Assembly (NCBI GenBank): GCA_009782955.1
Contig: WRIB01000021.1
Coordinates: 1-41,961, forward strand
Direction: 5' to 3'
Length of the DNA stretch: 41,961 nt
Origin: Treponema sp.
Lineage (GTDB): Bacteria > Spirochaetota > Spirochaetia > Treponematales > Breznakiellaceae
Positions 8,221-17,061 of the stretch are shown piece by piece; positions within the stretch are counted from its first letter, which is position 1; every line of letters starts with the position of its first letter. The notes under the pieces were generated by a model, which made no database searches, was not told the DNA's origin, and saw only the letters and a list, made by a program, of their open reading frames with translations. Both the position numbers and the translations under genes were made by a program.

Positions 8221-8976
8221 ATGTTGGATTTATTTGACGAAGAAGCCGGTTTTAAAGAAACTTCCGAAAATGCAGTGGTTGCTGTTATTGATAAGCTGCT
8301 GGAAAAGCTCGAAGAAATTTCACCGAATGCCCGGGATAATGCCCTGCATGCCCTTCTTTACGGTTATTCGGATTACAGCCCTGCCAATCCGCCGCTTGCG
8401 GCAATTAAATCCTTTTTGCAAAAAGTTTTGTCAGCGGCGGAAAAAACAGGCGTAACGCCGGAGGAAGCGCGCCGTCTGGCGGAACAGGCATCCGAAGACC
8501 GGCTCGATCCTGATACGGAACAGGTAAAGCTTGCCGCCGCCAGGGTAATACGTGAATTTGACCGGCTGCGGGGTATACTTCGCTTTAAACCTGATAACGA
8601 CAACGAAGCACAATATGGCAGAGAATCCAAAACGGACAATTGCTATACAGCCCGTTGTGCGCCGGATCATTTTGTCCTTCCGTTGCTGGCAGATCATTTC
8701 CGGCAGCGTTTTGGCAAACAATCCTGGGCAATTATCGACGAAAAACGAAAACTTATTTTATCCGGAGATAATGGCAAAGAACCTGTTTTGCGGTATTTGG
8801 GAACGAAAGAAAAAATAAATGAAAGCGGAACAGAACAGGAACAAAAAAGTGATGAATGGGAAGGACTCTGGAAAAATTATCATAGTTCTATTAATAACGA
8901 ACAACGGGCAAATCCCAAACTGCAAAAACAATTTATGCCCGGCCGTTACCGGAAGTATCTGACGGAGTTCAAATGA
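8221..8976 (+). CDS. DUF4130 protein, partner of the radical SAM enzyme
   Basis: 251 residues, 6 bases downstream of the radical SAM gene and surely co-transcribed. The C-terminal half carries the family's features: PLLADHFRQRFGKQSWAIIDEKRKLIL, then EWEGLWKNYHSSINNEQRANPKLQKQFMPGRYRKYLTEF. The family is annotated as 'probable DNA metabolism protein' and in other genomes is fused to a uracil-DNA-glycosylase-like domain; no such domain is visible here. The N-terminal half is predicted helical. Function is unknown; the pairing suggests a two-component enzyme acting on nucleic acid. Confidence 0.82.
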   Translation: MLDLFDEEAGFKETSENAVVAVIDKLLEKLEEISPNARDNALHALLYGYSDYSPANPPLAAIKSFLQKVLSAAEKTGVTPEEARRLAEQASEDRLDPDTEQVKLAAARVIREFDRLRGILRFKPDNDNEAQYGRESKTDNCYTARCAPDHFVLPLLADHFRQRFGKQSWAIIDEKRKLILSGDNGKEPVLRYLGTKEKINESGTEQEQKSDEWEGLWKNYHSSINNEQRANPKLQKQFMPGRYRKYLTEFK

Positions 8977-9054
8977 ATTAACGGTTTAGCTTTTCCTAAA
9001 AAACCTTCGCAAAAACAGTCATACTGCCCGGTCTTGTACTTAATATCCGTTCCA

Positions 9055-9200
9055 CAGCGCAGAAATGAGGCTCCCCACGGCAAGCAGTGGGGTATCTGTA
9101 AGCGTTGCATTATCTGTCGGGGAGCCTCGTTCGATAGGAAGTTTATTATACCGCCTGGTTTAATACCTAACACTTTCATGTTCTGATTTCTTTCAGCCGA
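9055..9200. repeat. Structured intergenic repeat, copy 1
   Basis: Nearly identical to 33062-33206. GAGGCTCCCC (9067-9076) pairs with GGGGAGCCTC (9119-9128); a competing inner hairpin CCCCACGG-CAAG-CAGTGGGG lies at 9073-9092. After the outer stem both copies share CGTTCGATAGGAAGTTTATT and a CTGGTTTAATACC block. It sits between convergent genes. The rest of the 310-base gap (8977-9286) holds nothing recognisable except a weak hairpin with a T-run on the minus strand near 9204-9230. Confidence 0.8.
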
Positions 9201-9286
9201 AAAAACGTCGTCAAAAAAAACCATAGCGACGGTTAGAAAAAACTCCATGCTTTCTTTAAGAACATTGATATTTATATCCTATGGAC

Positions 9287-10873
9287 TCAAATAGTGCGCT
9301 TTTTACCGGGCGTGGTGGCAGCAAAATATGTTTCCCGCGCTGATGTTTTAATCCCAAGCGTTTCTGCAAAATGTGGTATTTCTACTACCGATACAGTAAT
9401 ATTTTTGCAATCCCTAAGCCAGGCGGAATAGCTTAATGTGTCAGTATGTGCGCGCGGACAAAGCATGACGCTGAAACTATTTGGAGCGGCGATTTCTTTT
9501 AAGTGCCGTTCAATAGCGGGCATTTCACGGATATTTTGCTGTACACCTGTCAAAAGAGTAACCTCAAATAATATGTTCCCAATATTATCATGGCAGACTA
9601 TATCTGCGCCGCCTCCGGGCGCAAAGGATATAGGCAAACCTTCGTCATCTATAACATAATTCGGAACAACCGATAATTCAGGGTATGTTTTTTTTAGAGC
9701 AAGTGCAGCAAGGAATTCCAGTCGCGCAGGTTCATTAATAAATTTTAGTATTTCGTTTTGTGAAGATTTATGCGGAGTGCAAACAATAATTAACTCATTT
9801 TTTATTGTATCCAATTCAAATGTATTAACCCATTTTGTAAAAAGCCGTTCTTTTTCCGTTTCACTGGCAATAACGACGGCTTCGCGAGAAATAAGGCTCA
9901 TGTCCAGCACTTTCATATAGTCGTAACATTCACGCGCCGTAGAAAACTGCTGTATCGAAGTCGCGTAGCATGAAAGTACATATTCTATTTTTTCGGCTTC
10001 AAGTGTATTATTATCAATAAACCTGCCGTTGCCGCGAATGGAAATTAAACCCGTTAAACGCATTTTACGAATAAACTCGTCCGGCATTTCGCGCAATATA
10101 TTTATTTTCTTAAAACGGATTTCGGCATTGGGACCTTTAACGCCCAGTAATTTTTTGCAAATTTCATAGATATAGTCGCCGCTTGGTGCAAAGTTGTATT
10201 CTTCACGAATCTCGGATATTTGTTTTAATAAAGCGGTATAATCATCATCCGGCCAGCATAAAATCAGCGGGATTTCCTGACGTGCAATTCCGGCGCTGGT
10301 TTCGCCATAAATGCGTGATAATTCTTTAATCGTTTGAAGCAGCAAAATAAGCGGCTTGTTTTCGTTTTTTACACGCCTAAAAGGGTTCACACGCTGATAT
10401 TTTACAAAAGCGTTTAAAAAAACCTGATTTTCCAGGTGGACAAATTCATTCTCAATGGATTTAACAAGTTTTATCCCTGCGTCAGAAAATTCTATCGGCT
10501 CGTTCATTGCATAATATAAAAAACCCAGTTCCATTGCCATTTTGAAAAAAGTATCAAAACGGGAAGGCCAACCCTTGTCAAATCCTGCTTCTTTGTGATT
10601 TTGTGGACTGTTTTCTATGATTTCCTGTGTATCGGAGACGGAAAAGGGCGTTCCTTCATCAATAAGTTGCTCCTTTAAGCGCGGTGTTCGGGAAACGAAT
10701 ACCGGCACATATAACTTTTTGGAAACCATATTAAAAATAACCTTATCAATAATTTCATTGGTGAGTATTTCCCCGTTATATGCTAAAAGAACGCTAAGCA
10801 AAGTCTTATACCGTTCAGGATTTCTAACCGTTGTCGTTAATAACAGCGGTTTATATTCATCCGCACGCGGCAC
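9287..10873 (-). CDS. AlwI-family type IIS restriction endonuclease
   Basis: 528 residues. The N-terminal block KPLLLTTTVRNPERYKTLLSVLLAYNGEILT is the hallmark of the AlwI family, whose founder cuts outside the asymmetric site GGATC. A likely nuclease core lies near the C-terminus (GGGADIVCHDNIGNILFEVTLLTG, with Asp and Glu as candidate metal ligands). The gene starts 2 bases after the stop of the second adenine methylase, and the three genes form one operon. Specificity cannot be read from sequence; a GATC-containing site would suit the neighbouring Dam-like methylase. The gene is AT-rich compared with surrounding loci, as expected for a mobile restriction system. Confidence 0.85.
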   Translation of the reverse strand: MPRADEYKPLLLTTTVRNPERYKTLLSVLLAYNGEILTNEIIDKVIFNMVSKKLYVPVFVSRTPRLKEQLIDEGTPFSVSDTQEIIENSPQNHKEAGFDKGWPSRFDTFFKMAMELGFLYYAMNEPIEFSDAGIKLVKSIENEFVHLENQVFLNAFVKYQRVNPFRRVKNENKPLILLLQTIKELSRIYGETSAGIARQEIPLILCWPDDDYTALLKQISEIREEYNFAPSGDYIYEICKKLLGVKGPNAEIRFKKINILREMPDEFIRKMRLTGLISIRGNGRFIDNNTLEAEKIEYVLSCYATSIQQFSTARECYDYMKVLDMSLISREAVVIASETEKERLFTKWVNTFELDTIKNELIIVCTPHKSSQNEILKFINEPARLEFLAALALKKTYPELSVVPNYVIDDEGLPISFAPGGGADIVCHDNIGNILFEVTLLTGVQQNIREMPAIERHLKEIAAPNSFSVMLCPRAHTDTLSYSAWLRDCKNITVSVVEIPHFAETLGIKTSARETYFAATTPGKKRTI

Positions 10874-10875
10874 TT

Positions 10876-11793
10876 TTATACTTCCTTATAGTTTCGAACA
10901 AGCACTTCATAAGTGTTTTTTTCTGTATTGTCATTAAAACTGATATAATTGCTTTTCATACGGACAATAGTATATTTTCGCGCCCATTTATCAAACGTGC
11001 TGTTATACCGTTCCCTGTGCCAAAGAACATTTGATACGGCAAAACGCACATTTTTTGCATTCAATTCGTCAAGGACTTTAATTAAGCGCATTTCGCTTTC
11101 CTCATTCCAAATTTTATTGTACTCGCTAAATGTAATAAGATAAGGCGGATCTATATACACAAAGTCTTTTTGCCCAGGTTTCACTTTTTCCAAAAATACT
11201 TCAAAATCAAGATTAAAAAAAGACAATTGTTTTTCCAAAACATACTTAAAATAATCGGTTATAGCTTTTTGCACATTGGTGTTAAAATCAACATTGCCGA
11301 CAGGTAGATTAAATTGGCCTTTTGCATTAAAGCGGAGCATACGGTTAAATCCGTATATCAAAAGTAAATAAAGTAAAACCAAATCAGCTGGTTTTTTATT
11401 GTAGTCTGCTTTCATTTTACAATATGCAGTTTTATTGTAATGTGCAAAATATGTTTTTACGAAATCTTTTTTTAGTTTCTGCGGCACATCGCGCCCCATA
11501 TATGTAGCAGAAAGCCCGTAGGATTCTATGTTTTTGCGAATTTTGGCCCAAAATGAGGATTCTTTCCCACTGTAAGAATATAAAAATTCATGTAAGGCAA
11601 CCATGTTTTTATCAATATCATTTAAAATATAACTATCTGCGTTGATATTAAGAAATACACTTCCACCGCCGCAAAACGGCTCTATAAAACGTTTAATATT
11701 ACGGGGGAAATTTTCCTTTAGCTGCGGGACTAGTTTATATTTATCGCCGACATAAAAAAACGGTGAACGGCGAACCGCCGTTGTTCTGTTCAT
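10876..11793 (-). CDS. Dam-family (D12 class) DNA N6-adenine methylase
   Basis: 305 residues. N-terminal FFYVGDKYKL (motif X), SAM-binding EPFCGGGSVFLNI (38-50), and the catalytic DPPY at 215-218 (FVYIDPPYLITFSEY). The motif order is that of the D12/alpha class that includes Dam, which methylates adenine in GATC. It overlaps the upstream methylase by 4 bases (ATGA) and precedes the endonuclease by 2 bases, so it protects the host against that enzyme. Two methylases are expected in a type IIS system, because the two strands of an asymmetric site need separate modification. Confidence 0.9.
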   Translation of the reverse strand: MNRTTAVRRSPFFYVGDKYKLVPQLKENFPRNIKRFIEPFCGGGSVFLNINADSYILNDIDKNMVALHEFLYSYSGKESSFWAKIRKNIESYGLSATYMGRDVPQKLKKDFVKTYFAHYNKTAYCKMKADYNKKPADLVLLYLLLIYGFNRMLRFNAKGQFNLPVGNVDFNTNVQKAITDYFKYVLEKQLSFFNLDFEVFLEKVKPGQKDFVYIDPPYLITFSEYNKIWNEESEMRLIKVLDELNAKNVRFAVSNVLWHRERYNSTFDKWARKYTIVRMKSNYISFNDNTEKNTYEVLVRNYKEV

Positions 11794-12797
11794 TTTCTTA
11801 CCTCAGTAACAAACAAATACTCTTTATGATTTCGAAAATCGGTCTTTCCAGCGTTAAAAAAACGATGCTTCTTTGAAAATGTTTTTACATTTCCATATTG
11901 TGATAACATTTGTTTTAATTGATGGAGCGTAATTTTATTGCGCGATGAACTGCTTTTTGAATTATATGTATTGTTGTAAGATACAACAATATAACGGCTA
12001 TTCAACTTTGACAGTAAATCGGAAAAAACTTCTGGCGCTTTATTGCGGCAATAATCGCTTAAATGTTTTCCTGCAGGTTTCAACGCCACACCAAATAATT
12101 CTGGCTCATCCCAGCGCACAAGAGTTTCGTAGATATGGTAAAACTGGCAATATTGACGTGAATTGTATGGCGGATCAATATAAACAATATCTGCGTCTAT
12201 TTTAGGAGCAAGAGTATTGGCATCTTCGCAGTATATGTCTATATATGTATCTGGAAAGTTCATAGGTTCAATAATATCAAAAACAAACCGACCATCAGTA
12301 ACATTTTTCCTAAAATAAGCATCAAAATGTCCAACTGTGTTTGCACATTTGTCCATGGAGTATATTAGAGATGCAAATAAAATAGAATATTCTTTTTCTG
12401 TTAGTCTGTTACGATTTTTTTTAATAGTATTTCGAATTGCCTCTATATTTTTACAATCAATATTACCAAAATATTTTCCGCCATAATTCTTTGTAAAATA
12501 GCCCGTGGTAAGTTTGGCATTATTCAGAGTCAGAAATTTTTGTTTATATTTCAATAATGTATCCCATGAGAAATTACCATGAGCATAAAAAGCCCGGTAA
12601 ATTATATTGTTTGATTCAAGTGTATCATTCAATATAATGCGTTTCATATATGGAGCTATGTTTGAAGAAATCACTGACGTTCCCGCAAATATTTCAAAAA
12701 AACTACTGCCGGTGCAATTCGCTTTTATCTTATCAATAATCCAACCTGCAAGTTTTAATTTGCTTCCGGTATACCGCCTGTTTGAAATAGCATACAT
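11790..12797 (-). CDS. D12-class DNA N6-adenine methylase, first gene of the R-M operon
   Basis: 335 residues. Starts with SNRRYTGSKLKLAGWI (motif X), FFEIFAGTSVISSNI (motif I, 33-47) and DPPY at 208-211 within DIVYIDPPYNSRQYCQFYHIYETL. It is clearly a different subgroup from the next methylase, with a Tyr/Gln-rich NSRQY after the catalytic loop. Most likely it modifies the opposite strand of the endonuclease site. It is the promoter-proximal gene, so modification is made before restriction. No controller (C) protein is present. Upstream bases 12798-12958 are AT-rich without a gene; a TAAAAT box lies about 25 bases before the start. Confidence 0.88.
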   Translation of the reverse strand: MYAISNRRYTGSKLKLAGWIIDKIKANCTGSSFFEIFAGTSVISSNIAPYMKRIILNDTLESNNIIYRAFYAHGNFSWDTLLKYKQKFLTLNNAKLTTGYFTKNYGGKYFGNIDCKNIEAIRNTIKKNRNRLTEKEYSILFASLIYSMDKCANTVGHFDAYFRKNVTDGRFVFDIIEPMNFPDTYIDIYCEDANTLAPKIDADIVYIDPPYNSRQYCQFYHIYETLVRWDEPELFGVALKPAGKHLSDYCRNKAPEVFSDLLSKLNSRYIVVSYNNTYNSKSSSSRNKITLHQLKQMLSQYGNVKTFSKKHRFFNAGKTDFRNHKEYLFVTEVRK

Positions 12798-12958
12798 TAT
12801 TCAAATATCCCTGAATTTATTAATTTTACACTACCACAGACTAATTAAAAAATCAAGTCAGTTACAATCAAAACTTACAGTACAACATTCGCACTGTGCT
12901 GCTTCATCACTGAAAGTAAATAGTCTTGTTATATGCGGGTCTGGCTTTTATAATCCTA

Positions 12959-13630
12959 TTAATTATATTTTTGCTTTATCCTGAAACTATCATTTATATG
13001 TACCATTTGATGTCTTGTTATTGGCATCATTATTAATCCAAATACATTCTTCTTTCCCCAAAAATCCAATAGCCATATAGATTTTGAATCATTTGTTACA
13101 CCACCGTTCTGTTTAATTTTTTCAAGTTGTTCTTTTGTTGTTTTTCTTTTCATATCGCAATATTCAAGGGATTCTATTATTTTTTTAGATGATTTTCCCA
13201 CTTTACTTCTATATTCTTTTAGAGTTTTTATGTTTATGTTTCTATTTAGTGAATCTATATCAGAATATGTCATTGCATTTCCAGTGTCTTTTATTTTTAT
13301 GTTCAAATTTTTCTGGATTTCTTTATTGAATATTGTTTCTTTATTTCCCATTATTATATTGGAGATAATATCTTCAATTCGGGTAATATGCCAAATATTC
13401 CATATTATCGATGTTTGTTTACCTGAAATTATTTTAGAAGTTTCTTCCTGTAAATTACACCATAATTCATCATAAAGTGTTTTACCATTAATATTGTATA
13501 CTTTTTTGTCATGCAATAAACTATGCATTTCCAGTAATAAATTTTTACCTTTAGAAAAATTTTTTTGATCAACCAGAAATACTCTTAATTTTTTCTGTTT
13601 ATCATTCCAATCCTTTGCATAATTTATCAT
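12959..13630 (-). CDS. DinB-like four-helix protein, function unknown
   Basis: 223 residues, very rich in Lys, Asn and Ile and encoded by strongly AT-biased DNA. The segment SIIWNIWHITRIEDIISNIIMG and the later MPITRHQMVHINDSFRIKQ match the DinB/YfiT superfamily pattern, in which histidines of two helices bind a metal: WHITRIED gives one histidine and RHQMVHIND two more. Some DinB proteins are thiol transferases, others have no known activity. The gene has its own promoter and is not part of the R-M operon, but shares its base composition, so it probably arrived with it. Shine-Dalgarno GGAG at 13638-13641. Confidence 0.6.
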   Translation of the reverse strand: MINYAKDWNDKQKKLRVFLVDQKNFSKGKNLLLEMHSLLHDKKVYNINGKTLYDELWCNLQEETSKIISGKQTSIIWNIWHITRIEDIISNIIMGNKETIFNKEIQKNLNIKIKDTGNAMTYSDIDSLNRNINIKTLKEYRSKVGKSSKKIIESLEYCDMKRKTTKEQLEKIKQNGGVTNDSKSIWLLDFWGKKNVFGLIMMPITRHQMVHINDSFRIKQKYN

Positions 13631-13656
13631 AAATTATCTCCAAAATATTCATATAT

Positions 13657-13686
13657 ATGATAAAGCAAAGATATTTATTTTGTCAA
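13657..13686 (-). promoter_or_regulatory. Sigma-70-like promoter of the DinB-like gene
   Basis: On the minus strand: TTGACA (13681-13686), 18-base spacer, TATCAT (13657-13662), then GGAG and the ATG at 13630. This is the best consensus -35 in the window. Confidence 0.65.
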
Positions 13687-13771
13687 TGTATTTCCATATC
13701 AATTTCATAAAAACAGAAACATAGCAATAGTGTCATTCTCCAGTGTTCCGTCCGGCTATTGGAATCCTTCA

Positions 13772-14668
13772 TTATATCTGATATGTCTCATCAATTTTTT
13801 TTAACTCGTTAAAGGTATCGATTTCAATAATATCGTCAAAAGTACATTCACGTACTTCAACAACATAATCTTTAATAAAATATTCCAGCGCCACCTGATC
13901 CCAATAACGCTCTTTGCCGCCGGGCATTTCGTAAACCTGTTTGATATGATCCGCCAGTTTTGCACCATCGATTTGATTCCAGTAAGATATACCGAACATA
14001 TGATAACAGTTCTGTCCGCCGACTCTTACCCGTGTAATTACACCGTTGCGGGTTTCGAAACACCAATCGTCGGTACGTTCGGTCGGAACGCCCAGATAAT
14101 TGCTTATATACTGGTACTTTCTAATCAGGCCGGGATTAATAAGCAGCAAATCTGATTCCAGTACATACGCATTTTGCAGCAGGAACCGGGCGCACATCAT
14201 CGAAGAGATATTATTGGATTCGTTGTACAGGGGATTTTCCAAAAACTGAATTGCAGGGTATTTATATTTCAGCTGATCAAACTGCTCTCCCAAATAACCC
14301 CGGACTATTATAATTTCATCAATACCTGCGGCACATACTGCGTCAAGCAGCGTATCAATAATACGCACCCCTTTTACGCGCACCAGAGACTTGGGTGTGT
14401 TAAGAGTAATGGGAACCAGCCGGGAACCGAATCCTGCTGAAATAAAAACCGCCCGTTTAACGCGATACGGTTCAAGAACCTGCAGGCCTGCTGCACTTGG
14501 ACGGTTGTTTTCGATCAAGCCATTTTCGTTCAGTTGAACCAGTGTTTTGTTCACCGTGCCCACCGAAAGGCTGGTCAGACAGGCAATGTTTCGCTGTGTC
14601 AGGTTTTTCTCATCCGTTTCCCGTTCCAGAAAGGCAAGAACATCAAATTGGGTCCGTGTTAATTTCAT
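13772..14668 (-). CDS. Winged-helix :: CTP-type nucleotidyltransferase (PntC/LicC-like)
   Basis: 298 residues in two parts. Residues 1-65 form a winged helix-turn-helix (RTQFDVLAFLERE...TQRNIACLTSLSVGTVNKTLVQLNENGLIE). From about 70 a nucleotidyltransferase begins with the intact signature FISAGFGSRLVPITLNTPKSL (G79, G81, R83, K93), then VLESDLLLIN with the metal Asp. The family includes LicC (phosphocholine cytidylyltransferase) and PntC (AEP cytidylyltransferase). Since it follows an AEP-type transporter and transaminase by 5 bases, CMP-AEP synthesis is the best guess; choline phosphate is the alternative. The HTH may let it sense the pool of its product and regulate the operon, which is inference. 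Confidence 0.75.
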   Translation of the reverse strand: MKLTRTQFDVLAFLERETDEKNLTQRNIACLTSLSVGTVNKTLVQLNENGLIENNRPSAAGLQVLEPYRVKRAVFISAGFGSRLVPITLNTPKSLVRVKGVRIIDTLLDAVCAAGIDEIIIVRGYLGEQFDQLKYKYPAIQFLENPLYNESNNISSMMCARFLLQNAYVLESDLLLINPGLIRKYQYISNYLGVPTERTDDWCFETRNGVITRVRVGGQNCYHMFGISYWNQIDGAKLADHIKQVYEMPGGKERYWDQVALEYFIKDYVVEVRECTFDDIIEIDTFNELKKIDETYQI

Positions 14669-14673
14669 TTTTT

Positions 14674-16281
14674 CTAACTCGCTCTCTTTATTATTTTACT
14701 GGCAATATACACAATATATTTAATTAATAAATTACAGCCCAAAATAAGGACAGAAACAAATGCTGCTCCTTCAAGAAAAAGCTGCGCTTCAAACTGGGTG
14801 ATTAACAGGGAAACAGGCCGGTTTCGTATTGTGCTTAAAAAAGACACTGCGGAAATGGTAATCATCGAATTAACAAAAAAGTAAGAAAACATTTCCAGAA
14901 CAGTCAGCTTTGTCTGGGGGAGCAGTACGTCGCGAATAATACGGAAACGGCCAATACCCAATGTACGGCCGACATCTTCAAGACTGCTGTTGAGTTTCCC
15001 CAGGGAATTATACGCCATAAGGTAAGGAGATGCCATAAAGTGAATAATATTCACGAGCATCAGTATGGAAAGACTGCCGTAGATAAATGAACCTTTAAAA
15101 AAAAGCACGTATGACAAACCAAGCACCATTCCCGGAATTGCCAATGACGTAATGGAAATAAGATGCAGCATCTTGGAAGACTTGCCGGGAGTACGGGCAG
15201 TAAAGTAAGCGGTAAGCCAGGAAAAAACAGTTCCCAAGACCGAAACCATCAGGGCGATAATCAGCGAATTAATCATGAACCGCCCCGCACCCATGTTCAG
15301 GGTTTTGGCAATGTTACGAAACGACAAACCCATATCAACCGGATAACTATTAATAAACGTAAGAATGGCAAAAACCACTATCGGCAGACTGATAACAATG
15401 CAAATTAATAGCACATAACAAGAGGCAGCAATATCCCTTAGTTTATTTTCCGCTTTGGCTCTTTCCAGAATAACAAAGTTTTGATTTGCCCGGTCGCGGT
15501 TTAAGAGATCAAAAATAAAAGCAACTACTGCCGGAATAAGAAGAAAAGAACCAATCACGCTGCCCCGGCTGAAATTTAAAAGACCGATTACCTCCTGATA
15601 CATCAATACAGGCAGGGTTATAAACCTTCCGCCTATCATCAGAGGAACGCCATAGTCGGTAAAAACCAGCGTAAAAACTGCAAACACTACGGAGATCAGA
15701 GGTTTTCGTAAGTAAGGGAACGTAATGGAAAAAAATTGATTTGCACGGGGAATACCCAGTACAGAAGCAGCCTCGTAAGGGGAACCATCTTCGTATTTAA
15801 GTATGTCGGAGAGCATCAGAAAAGCTACAGGAAACGAGTAAAAAACCGATCCCAGCACAATGCCGTGAAAACCGTAAATCGTGCCGGAAAGGCTGAATAA
15901 CCGGGTAATAATTCCGTTTGAGCCCAGCAGGAGTACCAATCCCATGCCATGGGAGATAGAGGGAATAAGCATTGGCAGGGTAACAAAGACCGTAAACATT
16001 TCCCGAAAATACAGATTTGTGCGCACCATGCAAATGGCAAATCCCCATGCAAGAACAATGGAAATTACCGTAGCTGTCCCAGCTGTATAAATTGAATTTA
16101 AGAGCGCTTCTCTAAACCGGGGCAAGCGCAGAACGCCGACAATGTCCGAACCGGCCATATTCACCAGCATTGTACACAGCGGACATATCACCGTAATAAA
16201 AAGAAATATTCCCAAAAGCAATTTTACAAAATCCGAACGGCGAAAAGAACACAAACGAACAGCACTAACCGCTGCGCTCAT
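14674..16281 (-). CDS. ABC transporter permease, fused two-domain type (AEP/Fe-like)
   Basis: 535 residues with about 12 membrane helices and two BPD_transp_1 domains in one chain, as in FbpB-type iron and 2-aminoethylphosphonate permeases. An EAA-type loop is visible in each half (YEAASVLGIPRANQFFSITFPYLRKP and EDVGRTLGIGRFRIIRDVLLPQTK), the contact sites for the ATPase. It overlaps the ATPase gene by 4 bases (ATGA). The single fused permease plus one ATPase and one lipoprotein make a complete importer. Confidence 0.88.
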   Translation of the reverse strand: MSAAVSAVRLCSFRRSDFVKLLLGIFLFITVICPLCTMLVNMAGSDIVGVLRLPRFREALLNSIYTAGTATVISIVLAWGFAICMVRTNLYFREMFTVFVTLPMLIPSISHGMGLVLLLGSNGIITRLFSLSGTIYGFHGIVLGSVFYSFPVAFLMLSDILKYEDGSPYEAASVLGIPRANQFFSITFPYLRKPLISVVFAVFTLVFTDYGVPLMIGGRFITLPVLMYQEVIGLLNFSRGSVIGSFLLIPAVVAFIFDLLNRDRANQNFVILERAKAENKLRDIAASCYVLLICIVISLPIVVFAILTFINSYPVDMGLSFRNIAKTLNMGAGRFMINSLIIALMVSVLGTVFSWLTAYFTARTPGKSSKMLHLISITSLAIPGMVLGLSYVLFFKGSFIYGSLSILMLVNIIHFMASPYLMAYNSLGKLNSSLEDVGRTLGIGRFRIIRDVLLPQTKLTVLEMFSYFFVNSMITISAVSFLSTIRNRPVSLLITQFEAQLFLEGAAFVSVLILGCNLLIKYIVYIASKIIKRAS

Positions 16282-17048
16282 AATACAGTTCCTGGCTGAA
16301 CATATTTTGCAAGAGAATCAATTTTAAGGCGAAGATTGTCTATTACGAATTCCCGGACATACGCATTGGCAGGATTGGCGATAATTGCCTGCGGCAAATC
16401 CAACTGCTGAATCGTTCCGCTTTTCATCACCATAATGCGATCAGAAAGGGCAAACGCTTCTTCCTGATCATGGGTAATGTAAATCATGGTGGAGTGAAAC
16501 TGTTTCTGTATGCGTTTTATTTCGTCACGCAGTGACAGCCGTGTCGCCGCATCCAGCGCGGACATTGGTTCGTCAAACAGAATAATCTCCGGATTGCAGG
16601 CTAAAGTCCGGGCAATAGCCACCCGCTGCTGCTGGCCGCCGGAAAGCTTGTAGGGTTTTTTGTGGATATGTTCACTCAACCCTACCTGTTCGATGATGTT
16701 TTCGGCAATTGCCCTGGAACGGGATTTGAATTCCTTGTTAAATCTTAGCGCGTATTCCACGTTTCGTAAAACGCTCATGTTCTGAAACAAGGCATAGTTC
16801 TGGAATACAATGCCCATGTTGCGCTTAGATGCAGGCAGGGCGGTAATGTCGTTTCCGTCCTTGATAATTTGCCCTGAGGTGGGAAGCAAAAGTCCTATTA
16901 AAATCCGGAGGATTGTAGTTTTCCCGCAGCCTGAAGGCCCTAAAATCGAGAGAAATTCTCCGTTGTTTACGGTAAAGTTAAGGCTGTGAAGCACTTCCTG
17001 CCGGTTAAAAACATGCGTTAGGTTTTGAATCTCCAGTTTAATCGGCAT
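16278..17048 (-). CDS. ABC transporter ATP-binding protein
   Basis: 256 residues. Walker A GPSGCGKT near residue 38, Q-loop in VFQNYALFQNMSV, ABC signature LSGGQQQRVAIARTLA, Walker B EIILFDEPMSALD and switch histidine in ITHDQEEA. It energises the permease encoded immediately downstream. The sequence belongs to the PotA/FbpC/PhnT group. It lacks an obvious C-terminal TOBE regulatory domain, so it is shorter than many relatives (about 350). It lies 13 bases after the binding-protein gene. Confidence 0.9.
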   Translation of the reverse strand: MPIKLEIQNLTHVFNRQEVLHSLNFTVNNGEFLSILGPSGCGKTTILRILIGLLLPTSGQIIKDGNDITALPASKRNMGIVFQNYALFQNMSVLRNVEYALRFNKEFKSRSRAIAENIIEQVGLSEHIHKKPYKLSGGQQQRVAIARTLACNPEIILFDEPMSALDAATRLSLRDEIKRIQKQFHSTMIYITHDQEEAFALSDRIMVMKSGTIQQLDLPQAIIANPANAYVREFVIDNLRLKIDSLAKYVQPGTVL

Positions 17049-17061
17049 TGTCGCACCCCGC

